Assembly (NCBI GenBank): GCA_015227615.1
Contig: JAALGZ010000063.1
Coordinates: 62,001 to 126,000 of the forward strand
Direction of reading: 5' to 3'
Source of the DNA: Labyrinthula sp. Ha
Taxonomy: Eukaryota > Sar > Bigyra > Labyrinthulida > Labyrinthulaceae
DNA length: 64,000 nt
Made by a program: the position numbers and the translations under genes. Numbering within the stretch: the stretch's first letter is position 1; each line of letters begins with the position of its first letter. Shown here in pieces: positions 59,901-64,000 of the stretch. A model generated the notes under the pieces. That model did not search any database. It saw nothing but the letters and a program-made list of their open reading frames with translations, and was not told the DNA's origin.

Positions 59901-60720
59901 TATAGAAGCCAACGGAGCAACAGCTGACAAACAGATCCATAACCTCCGTGAAGCTGGAATCATAAACTACCTGGATCCAAGAGATCCAACATATATAACT
60001 CCCACTGAAGCATGCCAAAAGATTAGACTAGCAAAAGACTTAGATATCGATCCTGTGCCTCCCATCCAGGCTCTACCAAGCCAGCAACTACCCCCAACCA
60101 ATATGCCTAAGGAGAACCTATAATGTACCGGGCACAGGATCAACAGCACCAACGAAAGAAAATTATCAGGAACAAGCAGCATGATATCGTGGAATAGTAC
60201 CAGCTAACATCAAGCCTTTCACCTATGTGGAAGAACTCCTTAGGCTCTCTGCAACATCCACACAGCAGGAACACTTGAACTTTCTTGAACGCCCAATGGA
60301 CAGGAAACACAACTGCAATAGCAGCGCACCTAAAAAATATTACAACCCCAACCAGTAATGGACCTTAACTCCTTCTCACCCAGAATACAGCCACGATAGA
60401 GTTCCTTATCTCCAGCCAAACCCAAATATCTTAATAACCAGCATCCATATCCTGAACGTGAAACCCACTGGAACCTTAATAACACCGCCCCATTGGACCT
60501 CTAATAACCACATATACTAAAAATATACCTCCCAGAAGCATGAATTGATTCCAGCTAAAGTTCGATGCACCAAAATCACCCAGAAACCCTAGTTCACCAC
60601 CTTCCACTCAAAAACAGCAATAGCCACTAGGAAACTTGTTCAACAACACTTCATATACCTCAATACATCCCTCAAAAGCATCTTTCTGGTTCCCCGTCAC
60701 CTTCTTGGAGCTCCCCAACT
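56950..60720 (+). mobile_element. Decayed LINE (non-LTR retrotransposon) with APE endonuclease and reverse transcriptase
   Basis: An APE-type endonuclease is visible: GVVIYLAEEL (about 57216), VVNCYAPHCG (about 57338), GGDFNAQV (about 57453), VTDIEFFITN (57658) and HHIAIIVELR (57760), corresponding to the NAP, GDFN, D and SDH motif regions. Reverse transcriptase follows: SYRTIALLDRAFKLTTKIIH (58660), QTGFRSGLST (58760), LFIDFQKAFYSVNHDF (58857) and a degenerate FAENLVVL (about 59163) where FADD/YADD is expected. A thumb-like YLGTIFNSSR lies at 59565. Frames change several times and in-frame stops occur, so it is dead. The last 700 bp are Pro/Asn/Gln-rich and unusually C-rich. It is more GC-rich than its surroundings. 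Clade not assigned; ends approximate; no target-site duplication found. Confidence 0.85.
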
Positions 60721-61425
60721 TGGCGCGAGATAAATTCAGCCTTTGTCAATTTGGTTTGATTTAAGATTGAAATTTTGGGCAATTAAGAATAACGCAATCT
60801 GGAGTAATACAACCTTGGACGAATGAAATCAGGTATCCTAGAAGACTGATCAATAAGAACCAGTGAAAGAAGACAAGGTATTGATAGCAACAATAAGGAT
60901 ATAAATAGAAATAAAACAACTATCAATAGGCTAAGAGCGTAGTAAGAGCCAGGCTCGCAGAAGGGTAGGCCAAATTGCCAATTTGAATCCTTAAATAATT
61001 ATCTAATATCTGCGGTAAAAACCTAATATTTCAAAGCTTTTCCTTATTTAAACTACAATTGTACTGTAAAAATAAGGTAGCATAAATTATATTGCAACTG
61101 AATAAATCACTGGTGATGCTACAACTTTGTTTTTTAACACCAATACCCATATTCTGTTGCTCAGGACTTGAAAACCTGAAAAAACTCAGATACTTCATAT
61201 ATAAAAACATTTCTTTTGTTTTCATAAACCCATATCATTGACTTGCATAAACATACTCTCAATCCTAGGTGGAAAACCTTAGTTTTTAGCCATCTTTAAA
61301 ACAAGAGACAATTCTTTTTTTCAATATCTTTTGCCCAAAATTTTTTGACACTAACGTTAGATATTAATAGTGCCAAATTCAAAAAAAATGACAAGAAAAG
61401 AACCGTTTGAATATTTAGAAATGAA
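60721..61425. other. Intergenic between LINE and armadillo gene
   Basis: No gene seen. A 19-bp identity (TAGCCATCTTTAAAACAAG) at 61287-61305 matches the LINE at 57842-57860. The promoter of the armadillo-repeat gene is expected here but no element was recognised. Confidence 0.4.
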
Positions 61426-64000
61426 ATGGAAATAGAAACGCTTGTTGCGAGAGCAAGAAGAGTCCGAAGACCAAAAGAACAAAGAGATGTGGCTTTTGGA
61501 TTGGCAGAACTATCAACAAAACAGGAATTGCATTTGAAGTTAATGCAAAAAGGAGCAATCAAGTCTCTCCTGCTCTTGTTAACAAAGTCAAAAGATGCCG
61601 AAGCGCACCGTATGGCTTCTCTCGCACTGGGGAATATTTGTTGTCATAAAGATAATAAAATTATGTTTGCTAGACAAGGAGGCATCAAAATTATGGTAAA
61701 CTATCTTTCGGCATCTGAGAATGATGTTCATGCGAAAGGGTTCTGCGCATTCTGTTTGGGGAATGTGGCCTCAGAAGCAGCAAATCAACAAGAAATTGCT
61801 AAGCTTGGTGGAATAAATGTTTTAATAGAACTCCTTAATCTCTCGGAAGAACAGCCTGGTGCTTTCGGCGCAGCGGCCTTAGCTAACCTAGCCTACGACA
61901 AGGAATGGAGAACCGAAATTGTGAAAAATGATGCGATTCCTGCACTTGTTGACCTCGCATGTATGGAGTCGCAACGAGCACAAAAAGCTGCACTTTTTGC
62001 CATGCGCAATATCTCTATTACACCGGAATACAGAGTTGCATTGGTTAATTGTGGTATCATTGACCCACTGGTTCTAATAGCAAAAAGTCAAAACCAAAAT
62101 CTGCAAATCGAAGTAGCTGCTGCCTTTTGCACATTATCTGTTATGCCAGGGGTAAAGAAAGAGATTACAAATAGAGGATTTTCCACAATTTTGTCCCAAG
62201 CACTATCTAATCTTCCTGCGTTAGAATTACATAGTATGAACACGATGGCTAATCTTCTTGAGGATGTTGAATTACGAGAAAAAATAGTTAATGAGTTTGC
62301 TCTTCCTGTTATTATGAATCTTTCTGGTTCAAATAATGTAGAGACTAGAACTGGGGCCTCTAGGGCTTTGGCTAATCTTTCCTCTGAAGTGACCTATCAA
62401 TCCTTGATGGTACAAGAGGGTTGCTTACAACGACTTGTAGCATGCTTAGAGGTTGAGAAGGATGGAAGGAATGATTGTTTAATGTATACAGCATTAGCCC
62501 TCGGAAATTTTTCGTCTACGATGGAGTATCAAGAGTTAATTGTCGAGTACGGGGTTGTGCAAAAGTTCGTTTCTCTTATGCAGAATTCATTTGTGCCAAT
62601 AGAAGCTAAAAGGTACTGTTCGTTTGCATTGTGTAATATTTTTACAACTCCTGCAAATCAACACAAGTTTATTGAGTTGGATGGTCTGCCTTGTTTGTTC
62701 TCTCTTTCAAACTCGTCTGACCTAGATTCGAAGTACTTTACAAGTTGCTGTTTAGTTAACCTGGCAAAATCCCTAGAGAATCACGAAAACCTACTCGAAT
62801 TTGGGATCGTACAACCAATCTTACTGCTTCTCGGAACTGAAGAGGTTCGCACTAGAACAAAAGCAGCAGAGGTTATTAAACTTCTCTCCCAAAGGAATAA
62901 TACTGTTGCGAAGTTGTTACAACAAGGTGTTTTGAAACTTTTGATTAAAGGTTTAAAAGCAAGTGAACTTTGCTTTCTTAGTGAGTGTCTCGCAGCCTTG
63001 CATAATTTACTTCAAGAAAGGGAGGCTAGACAAGAGATTAACAAAGGATCATTCTTAGATGATCTTAAAACCATGGTTCTTTCTGAAGATGAAAAGGTTT
63101 GCACTCTATCCCTGGCTTGCTTGGCAGTAGCCGCAGAAGAAGAATGCAACCAAATAAAGCTAGCTGCAAAGAACGATGCCCCAAATATAGTCTCCTTAGC
63201 TGTGCTGAAGCTTCGAGCCCCGAATAGTGAAAATCAAAAGCAATCCTTAAGATTGCTAGCGAACTTAAGTGCTTTCTCGAGTAATTGTGAGGAAATTATC
63301 TCACTAGGTGCGCACTTACAAATTATTTCTTTTACACTGAGCAATGAAACTTTTTGTCAAAAATCTGCACTCATAGCCCTGAAGAACTTTACTACTCATG
63401 AAAATTTACACGATATCTTATGTAGCTCAGGAATTCTGAACAACATAAATCAGGTTCTGGCTTCTAAAGAAGTCGAAATTGAATGTCAACGACTGGCTTT
63501 GTCGTGTGTTGCCAACCTCAGCTTAAGTGCCAAAGGCAAAAGTTACTTGACCGGTAAAGGTGTTCCGGATTTGTTAGTTTCGTTGACTGCATCGAAAGAC
63601 GAAGACATCCGGCAAACCGCTTGTTTCTCTCTAGGAAAAATAAGCGAAGAGCAGGCTTTTATTGACCTTGTTACCTCTTCTGGTGGGCTTCAGCCTATTC
63701 TTTACCTTTGTAGAACTCATAACTTCAACATTTATACAGAGCTTTGTGTATGTTTGTATCAGTTAAGCCTACTTCATCAGAACCGGTACAATATTTGTAA
63801 CAATGGTGGCCTAAATGTGGTACTTTATTTCATTAGAAAGGTTGTAAGAAAAAAATCAACTGGTCCAAGGGGTTCGGTTAGCAAGCCTGTACTTTTTGCG
63901 TACCGCTGCGTGGCTAACCTCTGCGAGGACTTAAAAAATCATGATTTTCTGTCAAGAAATCAGGTTTATTCTCTACTTCTGCAAACACTTTCGTTTGTGA
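61426..64000 (+). CDS. Large armadillo-repeat protein, 3' end outside window
   Basis: ATG 61426 opens a frame that runs without a stop to base 64000, giving at least 858 residues; an in-frame TGA lies 18 bp upstream, supporting this start. Successive repeats of about 42 residues follow the armadillo pattern: a Gly-Gly/Ala-Ile-x-x-Leu helix and a later (A)LGN(I/V) or ANL signature, for example ASLALGNICC, AFCLGNVASE, AALANLAYD, SRALANLSSE, ALALGNFSS, LSCVANLSLS and CRCVANLCED-like. At least eighteen repeats can be counted. Such proteins (Vac8-like and related) are cytoplasmic scaffolds binding diverse partners; no catalytic domain is seen. No intron is needed in the visible part. The end of the gene, and any C-terminal domain, is not in view. 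Confidence 0.93.
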   Translation, partial: MEIETLVARARRVRRPKEQRDVAFGLAELSTKQELHLKLMQKGAIKSLLLLLTKSKDAEAHRMASLALGNICCHKDNKIMFARQGGIKIMVNYLSASENDVHAKGFCAFCLGNVASEAANQQEIAKLGGINVLIELLNLSEEQPGAFGAAALANLAYDKEWRTEIVKNDAIPALVDLACMESQRAQKAALFAMRNISITPEYRVALVNCGIIDPLVLIAKSQNQNLQIEVAAAFCTLSVMPGVKKEITNRGFSTILSQALSNLPALELHSMNTMANLLEDVELREKIVNEFALPVIMNLSGSNNVETRTGASRALANLSSEVTYQSLMVQEGCLQRLVACLEVEKDGRNDCLMYTALALGNFSSTMEYQELIVEYGVVQKFVSLMQNSFVPIEAKRYCSFALCNIFTTPANQHKFIELDGLPCLFSLSNSSDLDSKYFTSCCLVNLAKSLENHENLLEFGIVQPILLLLGTEEVRTRTKAAEVIKLLSQRNNTVAKLLQQGVLKLLIKGLKASELCFLSECLAALHNLLQEREARQEINKGSFLDDLKTMVLSEDEKVCTLSLACLAVAAEEECNQIKLAAKNDAPNIVSLAVLKLRAPNSENQKQSLRLLANLSAFSSNCEEIISLGAHLQIISFTLSNETFCQKSALIALKNFTTHENLHDILCSSGILNNINQVLASKEVEIECQRLALSCVANLSLSAKGKSYLTGKGVPDLLVSLTASKDEDIRQTACFSLGKISEEQAFIDLVTSSGGLQPILYLCRTHNFNIYTELCVCLYQLSLLHQNRYNICNNGGLNVVLYFIRKVVRKKSTGPRGSVSKPVLFAYRCVANLCEDLKNHDFLSRNQVYSLLLQTLSFV

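Noticed and set aside
1-64000. CRISPR arrays, tRNA and rRNA genes, prokaryotic operons
   Set aside because: None was recognised. Introns, gene spacing and gene families indicate a eukaryotic nuclear genome.

Overview
This is a window from a nuclear genome of a eukaryote, most likely a free-living or anaerobic protist. It is AT-rich throughout. Genes use the standard code: complete ORFs end in TAA, TAG or TGA. The introns that can be proven by reading frame and homology are extremely short, 28-32 nt, and all run GTA...AG. The clade cannot be named from the sequence; ultrashort introns occur in several unrelated protist lineages.

Layout: 1-780 is the 3' end of a coiled-coil protein gene cut by the window edge. 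0.8-3.5 kb holds a candidate non-autonomous DNA transposon with inverted ends and a decayed gene. 3.5-15.5 kb and 33.8-50.1 kb are two arrays of one large repeat, in opposite orientation, carrying three copies of a Roc-COR (ROCO-type) GTPase gene: one on the + strand at 7.2-9.1 kb and two tandem copies on the - strand at 38.0-39.9 and 44.7-46.7 kb. Each has a 14-nt coding first exon and a 28-nt intron. Between the arrays lies a block of ordinary genes: a PA-like/seven-TM protein, a four-SAM-domain zinc-finger protein, RACK1, ribulose-phosphate 3-epimerase (seven exons), an O-fucosyltransferase-like enzyme, and the condensin II subunit NCAP-D3. A 5.8-kb stretch inside this block (19.5-25.3 kb) shows no convincing gene.

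Right of the arrays, 50.6-51.9 kb has a candidate small secreted protein and an acidic hypothetical protein, followed by 5 kb without a recognisable gene. 56.95-60.7 kb is a decayed LINE with an APE-type endonuclease and a reverse transcriptase. 61.4 kb to the window end is a long armadillo-repeat protein gene that remains open at base 64000.

The most unusual feature is the ROCO repeat system. Copies are divergent over most of their length but contain tracts of about 99.6% identity with sharp edges, which suggests gene conversion. In one copy, an 87-bp segment beside such an edge is inverted between TTTAAA hexamers. The arrays form a long inverted repeat around the housekeeping block. The central genes are housekeeping functions with no evident joint pathway, so no operon-like logic is claimed.
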